DNA of 64,000 nt, taken from the NCBI GenBank assembly GCA_946122785.1, contig CAMGYJ010000004.1, positions 11,678,150 to 11,742,149 on the forward strand, given 5' to 3'. The stretch comes from Linum tenue (Eukaryota > Streptophyta > Magnoliopsida > Malpighiales > Linaceae). This document shows positions 47,105 through 58,655 of this stretch, piece by piece. Position 1 is the first letter of the stretch. Each line of letters starts with the position of its first letter. The position numbers were made by a program, and so were the translations under genes. Under the pieces are notes generated by a model. The model had not been told where the DNA came from and ran no database searches. It saw only the letters and a list, made by a program, of their open reading frames with translations.

Positions 47105-48340
47105 CTACAAAAAACAACAAAATGAACACATAAAGTCATAAACCTCCTAAACAACAATTTCTCATCAATTTTAGGTCAATCAAACTCAATGATCAATTCT
47201 CATCAATTCAATACAAACTTGAAACTGCAATTCAATTAACTTATTAACATACATATATAGATTTTGGCTAATTGTTATTGCTAAATTCACTAACATACAT
47301 ATTCAGAATTCAGTGAATGTTGACTGTTGTTGCCTGTTGGCTTGTTGTATGCTGTCTCCTTCGTCCCTTTGCTCTAAAAAATGCACAATCCAAGTTCTCT
47401 GCCCCAAACCAATTCGCTCCTTAACCAACTCTGAATATCAAAATGCAAGACAATTACATTCAATTCTGATTTCTGAATATCAAAATTCAAACACAAAATG
47501 AACTCAGAATGCACAACAAGTCAACAAGATTACTCAATAAGCTTTCCTAACAATATTATTAAACACCTAGAGTGCATTCTGCCACGGATGATGTTGTGAA
47601 CATACACGGTTCAATTACCCTGCGGGAGATTGCAGTCCTCGATGAACTTGTTAGTGGAAAGAGGAAAACTAGATTCATACCTTACAGTCTACAGAGAAAG
47701 GCGAAAGCAACCAAATGAGTTGTTCCTTGAAAGGAATTCAGGTGCCCATTAACACGAACATACTTCCCATCTCTGTAACAGAACCAAGTAAAGAACGTAT
47801 CAGAATTTCTTACCAACCATGAGCAAGATCAACATTATTATCTGAGATTAATACTAAGAACGTATCAAAATGCACAACAAGTCAACAATTACAAGTCAAC
47901 AACTTACCTATTAATCACCGAGGGAAGGGAGACTGGGGTCTGGCCGTCTGGGAGGTTGAGGGATTCGGGCCAGGTGGCGAAGCTGTGAGCTGGAAGCTTG
48001 TCGGTGGAAGCTCGTCGCCGTCGTCGGTGGGGAAGCGGGAAGGTGGCGGAGCTGGGAAGGTGGCGGGTGGGAGCGGGAAAGTGGCGTTGCGGCCAGTCGG
48101 CGAGAGAAGCGGGAAGGTGGCGTTGCGGCCAGTCCGTCGTCGCCGTCGTGGCCCGTGGGAATCGCTGCGCTCCTCGTCGCCGTCGTCAGCAGAAGGAGCG
48201 GCCGGCGAATACGAGAAGAAGAAAAGAGGCGGCTCTCTGGTCTCTCAGTCTCTGCGCGAACGAAGAAGAGAAGAGAAGGGCGGGCTGGCGGCTAGGATTT
48301 AGGAATTAGGGTATAGATTTGGGGGGGGAAATGAAACGAC
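47105..48340 (-). other. 5' part of the hAT transposase gene (introns and leader)
   Basis: No coding domain is found upstream of the acceptor at 47105. A GC-rich block (47930-48300), read on the minus strand, has a pyrimidine-rich leader and many CG dinucleotides, and probably holds the promoter and non-coding first exon. An ATG followed by GTAAG at about 47810 on the minus strand is a possible short first coding exon. The overlapping plus frames at 47985-48309 reflect GC richness. Confidence 0.45.
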
Positions 48341-48349
48341 GTCGTTTTG

Positions 48350-48529
48350 GGTTCGGTAAACGGTTTACCGATTTACCGTCGGTAAATACCGATACCGGAT
48401 TCGGTAAACCGATACACCCCAGCCCACGCTCGGTCGCCGATACCGTCAGTAAACGGTTTACCATTTACCGTCGGTAAACGGTTCGGTAAAACGGTAAACC
48501 GTTTACCGAAAAACCGAATCCCACCCCTA
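48350..48529. repeat. hAT subterminal TTTACCG repeats, right end
   Basis: The same TTTACCG/GGTAAAC cluster as at the other end, inverted, running up to the terminal inverted repeat. Confidence 0.8.
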
Positions 48530-49519
48530 GTAGCGCCCAGATCTATCTCCCTGCAACAATTCTTTATTTCGCCGGCGGCAATCCTCGTCGCTAGCATCGC
48601 CGGCGCCATCGCACCGAATTTTTGGCCAGTGACGATAACACAAAATATTTTAGATCTGAGTCATCCTCTTTGTCTCGTTCTTTCTTCTTTCTTCCGGCCG
48701 TTGACCAAACTCCTATCGAAAACTGAGTATCAGTTCCGTCGGTGGTATCGCCCAAACCACAATCGGAAATATAAATCGGCGATGCTTCCCAACCGCAATC
48801 TGAAATCGAAATCACTGTCCCTCCTTTTTGCCACTCTCAAATCCGACCCACGAATTCCCTCCCGGCGACCTCTCTGCTCAACAAAGCTCTCCTCATTTCC
48901 CACCTTCTGTTCGACCACAATCAATCTGAAATCCAAACCCCCCACCGTCGGCCTTCTCTCCACTTCGCCGGTCGCCGCAGTCTTTGCTGGCATCTGGATC
49001 TGCCTTGGAAAGCCCCAGAAAAAGAAATCTACCTTATCTCCCACCTGAAATTCGGCCACTCTCAATCTGCACCCAGGTCCCGCCTCTCCCACGACCTCGA
49101 CGTCGACCCATTTGCCGAAGAATTACTAGTTGTAAAAAGAGTCGGAGAATGAATTTAGGGATTTTGACGATGGAAACAGCAAAGCAGGAAAGGGAATTGA
49201 AATGAAAAAGAAAGAATTGAAGAAGACGAAATGAGGGTTCACTCATCAAGTTTCAATGCTCCTTGATTGGGCTTAAAAGGCCTTGGGCCCAATAGTAAAT
49301 CAACGCACGTTAAATGAAAAAGATGGGCTTTAAAGAACTGAAGCCTTTGGCCTTTGGAAGCTACGGGGATATGCAATTGAGAATTACTTTGCATCTTCCT
49401 CTCAAGCTTTGCTGAGCAGAGTTCCATAAATAAGAAACATAGCACACAACGAGAAGAGAAGAGCTTGCTGAGAAATGTAAACACCACAACGATTTTCGAA
49501 ACCACATCATAAACTTCTA

Positions 49520-50050
49520 AATGCAAACCAGAAACACAATAAAGCAAATTAGAAACCTCCTAATGCATACCACAAATCTCCTAAAACAAACCACAAACCT
49601 CACAAAGCAAACCACAACATTTGCGAAAACACACCAGAAACCTCCTAATGCAAACCACAAACACAGTAAATCAACCCACAAAAAAGCAAACCATAAACGT
49701 ACTAATGTACACCAAAAATCTATTAAAACAAACCAGAAACCTCACAAAGCAAACCACAGAATTTTCAAAAACACACCAGAAACCTCATAATGCAAATCAC
49801 AAACACGTTAAAGCAAACCACAAAAACAAACCAGAAATCTCCTAATGCATACCAGAAATCTCCTAAAACAAACCAGAAATCCCTCAATGCATACCACAAA
49901 AATTTTGAAAGCAAACCAGAAACTTCTCAATGCAAACCACAAACACGATAAAGCAAACCAAAAACTTCTTAATGCAAACCAAAAACACGATAAAGCAAAC
50001 CACAAAGGCATACAAAAATATGAGAAACCAAACCATAAATCTCACAATGC
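49520..50050. repeat. degenerate 20-25 bp tandem repeat in the MULE
   Basis: Units of the form AAACCACAAACNTCNNAATGC recur for about 530 bp, with variants AACCAGAAAC and AAACACGATAAAGC. The unit variants appear in a partly regular order, suggesting a higher-order period. Frames of 65-100 residues on both strands (rich in Asn, Lys and His, or in Phe, Val and Trp) are by-products of the repeat. Confidence 0.75.
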
Positions 50051-50114
50051 ATACCATAACATCCGGTGGTCGTTGACCGTTGACCAAACTCCGACGATCA
50101 TCAGTGAGCAGATT

Positions 50115-50250
50115 CCGACGCCGACAGGCATATTCCGGCCCCGATGACTAGATTCCGACGTCAGTAAGCATATTCCGGCGACAAATAGCATATTCCGGCG
50201 ACAAAAAGCATATTCCGGTGACCGGCGACCGGTGACCGAATTTCGGCGAC
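50115..50250. repeat. short repeat of ATTCCGGCGACAAA
   Basis: Five or more copies of AGCATATTCCGGCGAC and close variants in tandem, next to the MULE right end. Confidence 0.7.
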
Positions 50251-50478
50251 CAAAATTTTGGGCCGAAAATAAAAATTTTTTTTTTATTTTTTATTTTTTT
50301 TATTTATTATTTAAACATATTTTTCATAATGACAATTATACCTCTGTTTTGATTTTACACTAGGTCAACTCATCTAATAAAAACTCATCACAACCCTAGC
50401 TTCCTATTGGTTAGAGACTAGTGTTGTTACAATAATAACACAAGGGGTGTTGTCATAGTAACCGGTCCCCAAAAGTAG

Positions 50479-51660
50479 TATCATATCATCACATTAAGAG
50501 CTCTCGGTTTCTTTTTATAAAAAAAGAAATCTCGGTTTCTTACTCCTAGGAAAATTTTGAATTATTTCCAATGTTGTTAAAATCAAACCAAAATATGAAT
50601 CGATATATAGTAAATGTTCACACTTTACTTGTTTGATTGATATTTGCCCATTAAAGATAATTAATGAACCGATAACTAATATTCTAGATTATAAAAATTA
50701 TACACCTTTTTATACACATTTTATTATATTATGCATATTTTGTAATGATTGAACTGTAATTATTTTTGGTACCATATATCAACTAACAACTAACTCATAA
50801 AAAAACCATAAAAGTCTTATTCGTTAAAACTTAAAAAAGATTAAAAAAAAATATGCATTTGGATAGGTGTATTTCAAATGTAAGGTATTTGAAATATATG
50901 CATTTGAAATGGATGAATTTGAAATACTAGCATTTAAAATACATGTAATTCAAATTCGTTGTTTGGATACTCATTTGTAATTTGTTTGTATTTTGAATTT
51001 CATAATTTTTTATTTTAATTTTGAATTTTCTGGATATGACAAATTTTGGTAAATTACAATTTGTAGTGATTGAACGGTAAGTATTTTTGGTACCATATAT
51101 CAACAAACAACTAACTCATTAAAAATCATAAAAATTTTATTCGTTTAAACTTAAAAAGATTAAAAAATATATGCATTTGGAAATTTGTATTTCAAATGTA
51201 AAGTGTTTAAAATATATGCATTTGAAATGGATATATATGAAATACTAGTATTTGAAATACATGTAATTCAAATTCGTTGTTTGTATACTCATTTGTAATT
51301 CATTTGTATTTTGAATTTCATAATTTTTTATTTTAATTTTGAATTTTCTAGTTACTTACTACAAATTTTGGTAAATTACATTTTTGTACCTAATTTTTTT
51401 ATAATTTAGTACCTAAATTTTACAAAAGGGTTCTGAAATTTTGATGGTAAAATTATATTTTAGTACTTTATATATTTTGCCTCACACTGTGGTACCTAAA
51501 CTTTTAATATTTTACAAATAGGTCCAATCTTTTGTTAGGAGGTATTTCAAATCACTAGTTATTGAAATGTATTGGAAGTTGACAAGAGTAATTTGACACA
51601 AATGTAATTAATATCTAAACACATAATTTAATATTTGGAAATTCAAATCACAAATACTAT
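50479..51660. other. AT-rich intergenic DNA with a 320-bp tandem duplication
   Basis: Two copies (about 50740-51055 and 51060-51385) share TTTTTGGTACCATATATCAAC, ATGCATTTGAAATGGAT, CATGTAATTCAAATTCGTTG and TTTGAATTTCATAATTTTTT, and are clearly diverged. From 51360 the sequence has T-rich TTTAGTACCTAAATTTT phrases typical of plant intergenic repeats. No gene. Confidence 0.7.
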
Positions 51661-51697
51661 ATTCAAATTTGGATGAAAAAACAAACCATTATAAGGG

Positions 51698-51946
51698 ATG
51701 GCTGTAAGTCGCAGATCTGGTGGCCGGCCGGCATTGTCGTTACTCACCTTCCAATCCATCTCCAGCCCAACGCTGCATTTAGCCTTGCTGGCTCTTTACT
51801 CTTCCCTTTCTCTCCCGTTCTCTCTCCCCCTTCCGCTTGCTTCTGGTCTTGCTGCGATTCTGATTTCTCTTTTGAGATTTTTTCGTTCCCAATTCTCGTT
51901 AATTTTACGGTTCTTACTTAACAGTTTTAGCATTGAAATTCATTGA
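51698..51946 (+). CDS. doubtful 82-residue ORF, Leu/Ser-rich
   Basis: An ATG in GGATGGCTG context opens 82 codons with an Arg-rich start and a long Leu/Ser/Pro stretch that could be a signal anchor. The region (51700-51900) is GC- and pyrimidine-rich like a plant 5' UTR or first exon. No family is recognised, and a second frame (51673-51921) overlaps it fully. It may be the start of a gene whose remainder is lost, or only leader-like sequence. Confidence 0.25.
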   Translation: MAVSRRSGGRPALSLLTFQSISSPTLHLALLALYSSLSLPFSLPLPLASGLAAILISLLRFFRSQFSLILRFLLNSFSIEIH

Positions 51947-52279
51947 TCTCGTGGAGATTGAATTAGGGATTTGCCCTTCAGTCTTGATCTCCTGGAGATT
52001 CCTAATAATTGTGCTCTTGCTCTCTCACTGTATTTCCAGCCATTATCCAGTAGTGGTTCTGGGTAGGGTTTGGTTCTGGGTCGGGTTCGGGTTCGGCATA
52101 TGATTTAGTGACATGACGGGTTATGGGTCATCATTTTTGGTCCAAAACAGCTCTGATTAGTTGCTCTTGGTAATTACTTCAGCATAAAACGGACTCAATT
52201 AATAAAGTTGGACGGAAACTAACGAAAAGTGACTATGATATGTTTTAATAATTTGAGTGATTAAAATTGATATTAATTT

Positions 52280-52374
52280 TTTGTAGTGACAAGTTACTAA
52301 GTAATCTGCTTGCTGGTACACCAGTTTCGCCTTCTGAGCCCAGCCCAAGGGCCCAAGCGAAAACAATCTGCTGA
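52280..52374 (+). pseudogene. possible C-terminal exon remnant
   Basis: A short plus frame, Gly-Thr-Pro-Val-Ser-Pro-Ser-Glu-Pro, ends at TGA 52372-52374. GC content is higher than in its surroundings and a 3'UTR-like stretch with (GT)n near 52630 follows. No upstream exon is found and the product is not recognised. Confidence 0.2.
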
Positions 52375-52779
52375 TCACCGCCGGCCCTTCTGCCTCCTGC
52401 GGTCGCAAGGCACTCCGCCGCCCAGCAGCTTACCGTAATTAATCAATGGTGCTGTGTAATATCCGCCTTGACGACGAGGGAATAATGATGACGAAGAAGC
52501 ATAAGAAGGATCTCCGACGTCAGTACGCACACTGAGCATGATCGTGATGAATACATGCAGTGTATAAGACATGCATCATGATGATGAGCAGTTGGCCTTG
52601 TGATCTGATTGATCATTTTCCTTTCTTTGTGTGTGTGTGTGACAGTAAACTGTTGTTGTTCAGTGAACCACGACGGATGATATGTTGTACTGTGTACTGT
52701 TGCTGCTGTGTTTCCCCCAACAGCTAGCTAGCCTCTATTATTAAACAAATGGTGATTCGTGAATCCGTGATTAATTAGT

Positions 52780-53240
52780 ACTTATTCCCTGCTTCCCAAA
52801 ATAAAGAAAATAAAATGAAACGAAACGAAAGGAAAGGAAGCCATGATGAGTGGACAATAATAAAATTCACAGTTTTGACCCTCCAGTTCGTGGTACTGTG
52901 ACGCAAACCCTAGCTAGCTAGGTTGCCAGAAGCCGCGGCCCGTGTTCAATTTACACTAGCAGCCGAGCTGGCTGGTCCAGTCTTCTTCGCTGCGCCTGGC
53001 CGGCCCAATGACCTTGCCGGCAGGAATGGGGAATTGGAGAGTGAGTGGTGACTTGACTAGCAGAGGGATAAGAAGCTTGAACGTGGCAGACAAAGATAGT
53101 TGATTTTTCCATCTGGAAATTGTATTTTTCCGGTCGACGTACATGTCTTCAATTAATCTCGAAATTTGGCCTGAAGTGGAAATTGAAAAAGATCGTTTAA
53201 AATATGGCTGTTCACATCTACCCACTCGTACGAGTGATCC
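52780..53240. other. duplicated segment copy 2 (uninterrupted)
   Basis: It is continuous here, whereas copy 1 is split into 4120-4314, 42143-42190 and 43236-43472. Copy 2 therefore shows the state before insertion of the two hAT-like elements, and its identity with copy 1 gives their outer limits (insertion points about 52978-52982 and 53015-53025). It contains no coding frame. Confidence 0.75.
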
Positions 53241-53449
53241 CATTGCTAGATTCATAGGGAGAAATATTATGATTTTGTTATGTAGGTTATATTATTATTT
53301 TTTTAGATATATTAATTCACAGGTTTTACTTAACGGGTTTAGTAGAATACCGACGAGTACACCGCAAACTTGTGTACACCCTTTTTGCACCCGGTCAATT
53401 TTTTTTTCTTATTGTTTCTTTCGAGTCTTTTTTTTATCACCTTGAGTCG

Positions 53450-54623
53450 GGATGGGATATGGTGACATCCCTCAAAGGGTTGTGACTTTGACAACCAAAG
53501 ACAATTTGGGTAGTGCAAAAAGAATCTTATTAATTACTTACATTTTATATTAATTACATTTTGGGAAATTAAAACACATATTAAATATATTGTTTTAATT
53601 TAAAATTTAAATCCTATCACAAATATATTTCTCTCTCTTCCTATCTCTTTCTTCCTTTTCCAGGAGCCACTAACTCCGACCGACTTATTTTCTCCGACCG
53701 GCAGACCTTCTTCGGTGAAATCCTTTAATCACACTTGCTCCGGGAACCTACAAAAAAGTATCACTCCGTCAATGCTCTAATGGTAATGATTTTTGTCTAG
53801 TGGTACGTAAAAACTACCGAAGGTATCGTACCAGTGAATACTGGTACGCTACCACTAGTCACTGGTACGATACCACTAGTCATTGGTACGTACCAGTGAG
53901 TAGTGGTAGCGTACCAGTGGCGCCTACCAGATGGTAGTGGTACCAAACGATAGTTGTACGCTACCACTAAGATCTGGGCACTACCATATGGTAGTACCAC
54001 TAGTAGCTACCAGATGCTAGTGGTACGCTACCAGATGAAAATCAGTACCACTAGTTTAAAAAAAAACATATCTGAAAAAAGAAAGGATGAGAAAAGGGGG
54101 AGTTTGTGACATCGTATAGGGACCTCGTGGCAATGGTGGTGGGAGGCAGAGGCGGCGTCTCCACCGTCGGAGGGATGGCGATGCAGCGGTGGTGGGAGGG
54201 CGGCGAGAGGGTTGCGACAGTGGTGGGAGGCGGAGGGCACGACGAGGCGGTGGGAGGGCTGCGGTGCGGGGCTGTGGCGATGCGGTGGTGGGAGGCGGAG
54301 GGCGCAACGGTCGGCGGGAGGACTCTGGCGGTGTTGGCAGAAGAGAGAGAGAGGGAAGAGATGAGAGGAAGAAGAAGAAAAAGACTAAGAAGAAGAATGG
54401 TTGGTGATCGCGGTAGAGAGAGAGAAGAGAAATAGTGTTAATTAGGGTTATTGGTAATTAATAGGGGTAATGATCTAATGTGGTAAAAATTTTCATCCAA
54501 AAATACCCTTAATCCAATCTGTACCGTTAATTTGAAAATAGGAAGAAAGAGAATGAAATAGAAGGTTAAAATGTGGGTAACGAAATTCACAACCCCTTAA
54601 GGGATGTCACCGTATCGCATTCC
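53450..54623. mobile_element. 1.17-kb non-autonomous MULE
   Basis: The ends GGATGGGATATGGTGACATC and, read inward from the right, GGAATGCGATACGGTGACATC form a TIR of about 45 bp that continues through CCCTYAARGGGTTGTGA. It is flanked by CTTGAGTCG on both sides (53441-53449 and 54624-54632), a 9-bp target duplication. Inside are an array of palindromic GGTACCAGTGG motifs and a GC-rich segment (54120-54400). The frame at 54106-54435 over that segment is a low-complexity Gly/Arg/Val reading and not a protein I trust. No transposase. Confidence 0.85.
53795..54050. repeat. palindromic TAGTGGTAC / GTACCACTA array in the MULE
   Basis: More than a dozen copies of TAGTGGTACG, CTGGTACGCTACCACTAG and CCAGTGACTAG-like words in both orientations. 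They could fold into several alternative hairpins. Confidence 0.75.
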
Positions 54624-54632
54624 CTTGAGTCG

Positions 54633-57600
54633 CCTGGCTGGCGATTACCCAAGTTCTCTATGTTCTCCGGTTGTGCCTCCGGCAAACCAGCGACGCCTAC
54701 TCTCCATCTTCCTCCATTGGTCGGCCGTCTCCTTATTCGTTCCTTTTGTAAGGATTATGAACTTGTGTGTTGTATTGATGTATACAAGGGTATTTAATAC
54801 CCATGAGTGTACAGACATACAAGTAGGAGAAGGAATTACAAATATACAAAGGATACATAAACTTAATGCTATACGGATAAAGTCTTATCCCAATTACCTT
54901 TCTCCATTCTCTCCGGGCTTTTGGCTTGTCCGCCCTTCCCTCCGATATTCCGATTGGTGGCTAGGCAAGAAGGGTTGAAAAGAAGAAGAAGAGTATGATT
55001 GCCCAAATTCCTCCGACCCCATTTCTTTTTCTCTGCGGCTGACATTGATTCTTCTTTTCTCCACAAAAGCTATGGCCTACTGTCTCCGTAGTCCCATTTT
55101 TCTTATCCACCCACATTCCTTGCGATTTGGTAGCCAAGGGAGCCAAAATTGAAGCTAGGGATCTCTACCCAACTTTCGTCCAATTTTTGTCTCTCGTAGT
55201 GATGATTTGGCAGCCAAGAGAGAACCAATTATGCGGCAAGGAGAAACACGGCTATAGAACAGCCGGCGATGGCTGGATGACAACATTCCAGTTCAAAAGC
55301 ACTTAGACAAACAATCAACAAATTTTGTTTAAAGATATATCTTGGTTTATCCTCCAATAATATGTGGTAGAGTTTTGTCAATTTTTCTCCATTTTAAATT
55401 TTCTGGAACGAGAGTGAAAGTAGGAAGTACATTTTTGTCTTTACAATTAATTATTTATCTCATATAATAAATATCAATATGAGGACAACAAAGTTAACAA
55501 TCACAACCAATTACACTAAACAAATTTGTTGTATCTTTTTTAGTACAAAACATACACAAAGTTAAACTCTGAAAATTGGAGGAATTTTCTATCATGATTA
55601 GCAAGTCCACTAAGTCTACTGTATGTATTTTTATGGGGCTTGATACTTCAGTTTTCATAGTAGAGTTTCATGTAATTTTCTCAATTTAAATTTTTTGCTC
55701 TTGCCTTAATTTTTTGCTAAAGGTAGATTGGTTATTGGCTTCCATAGAAGAAACTAATTATGTTACTACGTGTTGTGTCCTTGAATTTTACAATTTAAAT
55801 TTAAATTTAGTGTTTTTTTATCTTTGTTCTTATCTCTTTTAATCTCCTCCTAAATTCCCTTCATCGTGCACTAGTTTGCGCCCCCCTTTCACTTTCCAAT
55901 ACAAGGTCGCCTTTGAAATCAATCTTTTGGTATCTCTTGGCACTACGATTTTATTATTGGGGATTTAGGCTAGGCAAGTAGAACATTTCAACTCTGATAT
56001 TAATCCATGACAAATAGAATGGAGTTCAATAAATGGAGTTGTAGAAGGAGGATTAGAGATTGAATTTTTGATTGAAACATATGCATAAAATTTTGGTTGT
56101 ACAACAGAGAGTGGTGACTATTTGACCTTAAAGTTTTATGATTTTCGCAGCTAGGTTGATTCTTTATTCAACCTACTGGAACTAATAGATAAGGAGTGTC
56201 TAATCTTGTGTCTTATTACTTCGATCGAGTCTATTAGCATATTGGAGATAACCCTAATTTTGTCGTTTGCTCTCAAATTTTAATTGTCCCTTCTTAATAG
56301 AGTTGTTAGTATATAGTCGACTTGAATCAACAACTCTCTATTACTTTTTGATTTGTAGCATATTGTTCCTAAAAGGAGAGCATTCAACCCTTTATGTAGA
56401 ATTGTGAGGTTTAAGATTGAGTTTCAAACTATCTATGGGTCGTGTGGGAATTCCAATGAGCTTTTGTACTCTATCTTTCTTGCCAATCAACTAACCAATA
56501 GCATTTTAGTTGGGGCTTAATTATCATTATGAAAATGAGATCAATGATACATTTTTATATTTTATATACTTATTTCTCCAAAAGTTCGACCTATATATTC
56601 TTTCTTTATGTATCATCTTGATCGAATAATTGTCAATAAAATTAAACGGGTTGAGTTAAATGTAACATAAAAAATATAAATAATCAAATATGAACATTTC
56701 GGCCAACGGGCCGGGTTATAAGCTAGTGTTTAACTATAACAAACATGTTTTTTTTTTTTTTAAGGGATAACAAACATATATGGGTTTTACAGCTACGTAA
56801 AAGGCTTTGGCATATCATTTCTCAATTTCATGTGTTTGGGTGTTTGATTTGGAATTGGGAATGATTGCATTTTATTTGCTTATATTCTAGAGGAAATTGC
56901 TTCAAAGATATATAGGGTATACAATGAGCACATTGGTTGTTCAGCAAATTGTTGTGGTTGAATTTACCACTTTTATTTTTCAAATTTTGGATTGTTGGTA
57001 TCATGTAAATGCTAATAATTATCATAAATACTTTCACCTTTGTCCCTTTATCTGCCATCGAATAGGAAGAACCGAATAGGTACTATACAAGTCGTTTATT
57101 GAATTCATTTAACTAATTAACTTACAAAATGAAATTATTGTAGTATCTCGGAGATTAACAAACCTAAGAGGTTAATTTTCATTTTTCATCTTAGAAGATG
57201 TTAATAAATTCATACATGATTGCTCTAAAAAATAGAAAGATTGTCTTATGATATCATGCTACAAGGGCCAATTATCTAATTTATTTAATTTTTATTGTAA
57301 GTCTATTCATTTATATTGTAAGAGGTAGTCTGGATGGATGAATTCTCAATGTCCTATTTAGAGAGTCACATAACTCTTAATTATTAATTTGATATTTATA
57401 CGTTACTCATGCGAAAATTGAGTTTAACTATCTTAGTTGGCTAAATCATTAAAATATAGTATTTGACATGTCATATTTGAACTAAATTTCAATACTGCCC
57501 TCAATTATTAATAATCTCGTATACCACTCCAATCCTATACCTGATTCTTCTTCCACCTCCATTCCTAATTCCCATAGCAAATACAAGCACCATTTCATGC

Positions 57601-57936
57601 CTTAAAAACATGAAAGGGAAAGTTATACGAGTAATAAAGATAATTATATTATCCTCCCACAAGAATACTACAATTCTAGTTTTAACGATTAAACTTAAGG
57701 AATCTTAAAAGAACAAAAGAAGGTTTTGCATAAATTAAATTTAAAGCAATAACTGGCTAAACTAGAAAACAAATTGGAAATCAACTTTAAAAATTTATAG
57801 AAAGAAGTTCACGAAATGAAATTTCACTATCTAATTGGTTTACTCAACCCATTCAATAATCAAATTTAAGACTCATTCAAATAATTAAGATTATCTCTAA
57901 AATTATAGCTATCTCTATGAATACTCACTACATACC
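54633..57936. other. intergenic DNA, no supported gene
   Basis: No frame with domain motifs. At 54750-54900 sequence with GGGTATTTAATACCC and repeated TACAAGT/TATACAAAGG phrases looks like part of a minus-strand copia LTR, but termini are not found. At 54990-55260 there is gene-like composition with short conflicting frames. The rest is AT-rich. Confidence 0.5.
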
Positions 57937-58655
57937 TGATGACTTGATATATACACATGTTTTTATCCACCATTCTTATGCCGTTTGAGCCACATTTCTC
58001 GTATCTTAGGCCGATTTCATGCTAGGTTATTCTCGTTTGTGTTATTTCAGGTCGTAGTACATGATTGGAGGTTTGGGAGCGAGTTTCGGGTCGATTGGAC
58101 GAAAGTTGGACGTCTGGCGAGAAGCCGAGGAATCCATACGGCCAGACCTAGCAGCCACACGGCCGTGTGGTGTGGCCGTGTGGAAATTCCAGGGAGCTCA
58201 CACGGTCAGGTTGAGAATCCACACGGCCGTGCGCTTCTTGTCGTGCATCGTGCCTAAAGACCACTTAATTGAAACGCGGCGTTTTCACATCACACGGGCA
58301 GACTAGAAAGCCACACGGTCGTGTGGGCCTGGCCGTGTGGTCTGGAAATTTTGGGTTTTAACCCAATTTCGAGCCTAAGAAGAGGAGATCAATTTTCTAG
58401 AGCAAAAACAGAGCCCTAGAGAGAGAAAGTGTGAAGAACACCCCCTAAGAGTGGTTTTGGAGCTGGGTTTCATCAATCAAGCTTGGAAATCATTCTTGGA
58501 GTGAAGATCATCATCCCAGAGCAGATTCTTCCCATCTTGATGAGTATGACTGCTTTGTTTGCTATTTCCCTCTCTCTCTCTATGGAGTAGAACCCTCTCT
58601 CACTTGGGTATGAAGAACCCTAGTTAGTTTTACTATCCCGTGCTCTATAGGCAAA

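Larger units (their letters stand above)
43677..48529 (-). mobile_element. 4.85-kb hAT transposon with transposase gene
   Basis: The ends TAGGGGTGGGAATCGG and CCGAATCCCACCCCTA form a 16-bp inverted repeat with one mismatch. They are flanked by a perfect 8-bp duplication GTAGCGCC (43669-43676 and 48530-48537). Both subterminal regions are packed with TTTACCG and GGTAAAC motifs. The element contains a full-length-sized transposase gene on the minus strand, with introns. Size, TIR, duplication and transposase agree on the hAT superfamily. It sits inside a MULE. Confidence 0.95.
43519..50469. mobile_element. Mutator-like element (MULE), non-autonomous, interrupted by a hAT
   Basis: It is flanked by a perfect 9-bp duplication CAAAAGTAG (43510-43518 and 50470-50478), the size typical of Mutator-like elements. 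The ends are imperfect inverted repeats of about 45 bp: GGGTGCGGATAGTATAACAAC on the left, with GGGACCGGTTACTATGACAAC read inward on the right. Both contain a further AACAACAC...GTGTTGTT palindrome. Without the hAT it is about 2.1 kb. The interior (48538-49480) has gene-like GC-rich sequence with a 139-residue plus frame at 48629-49048 rich in Ser/Leu/Arg, possibly captured host sequence, but no family is recognised and no MURA transposase is present. Confidence 0.8.

Noticed and set aside
47985..48309. Overlapping GC-rich frames of 103 and 105 residues
   Set aside because: Gly/Arg/Ser low-complexity readings in the probable 5' leader of the hAT gene, on the opposite strand.
49521..50147. Asn/Lys/His-rich and Phe/Val-rich frames
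   Set aside because: Both strands are open because of the short tandem repeat; no protein signature.
54056..54435. Frames of 72-109 residues in the small MULE
   Set aside because: They arise from GGTGG/GGAGG repetition and are open on both strands; no domain.
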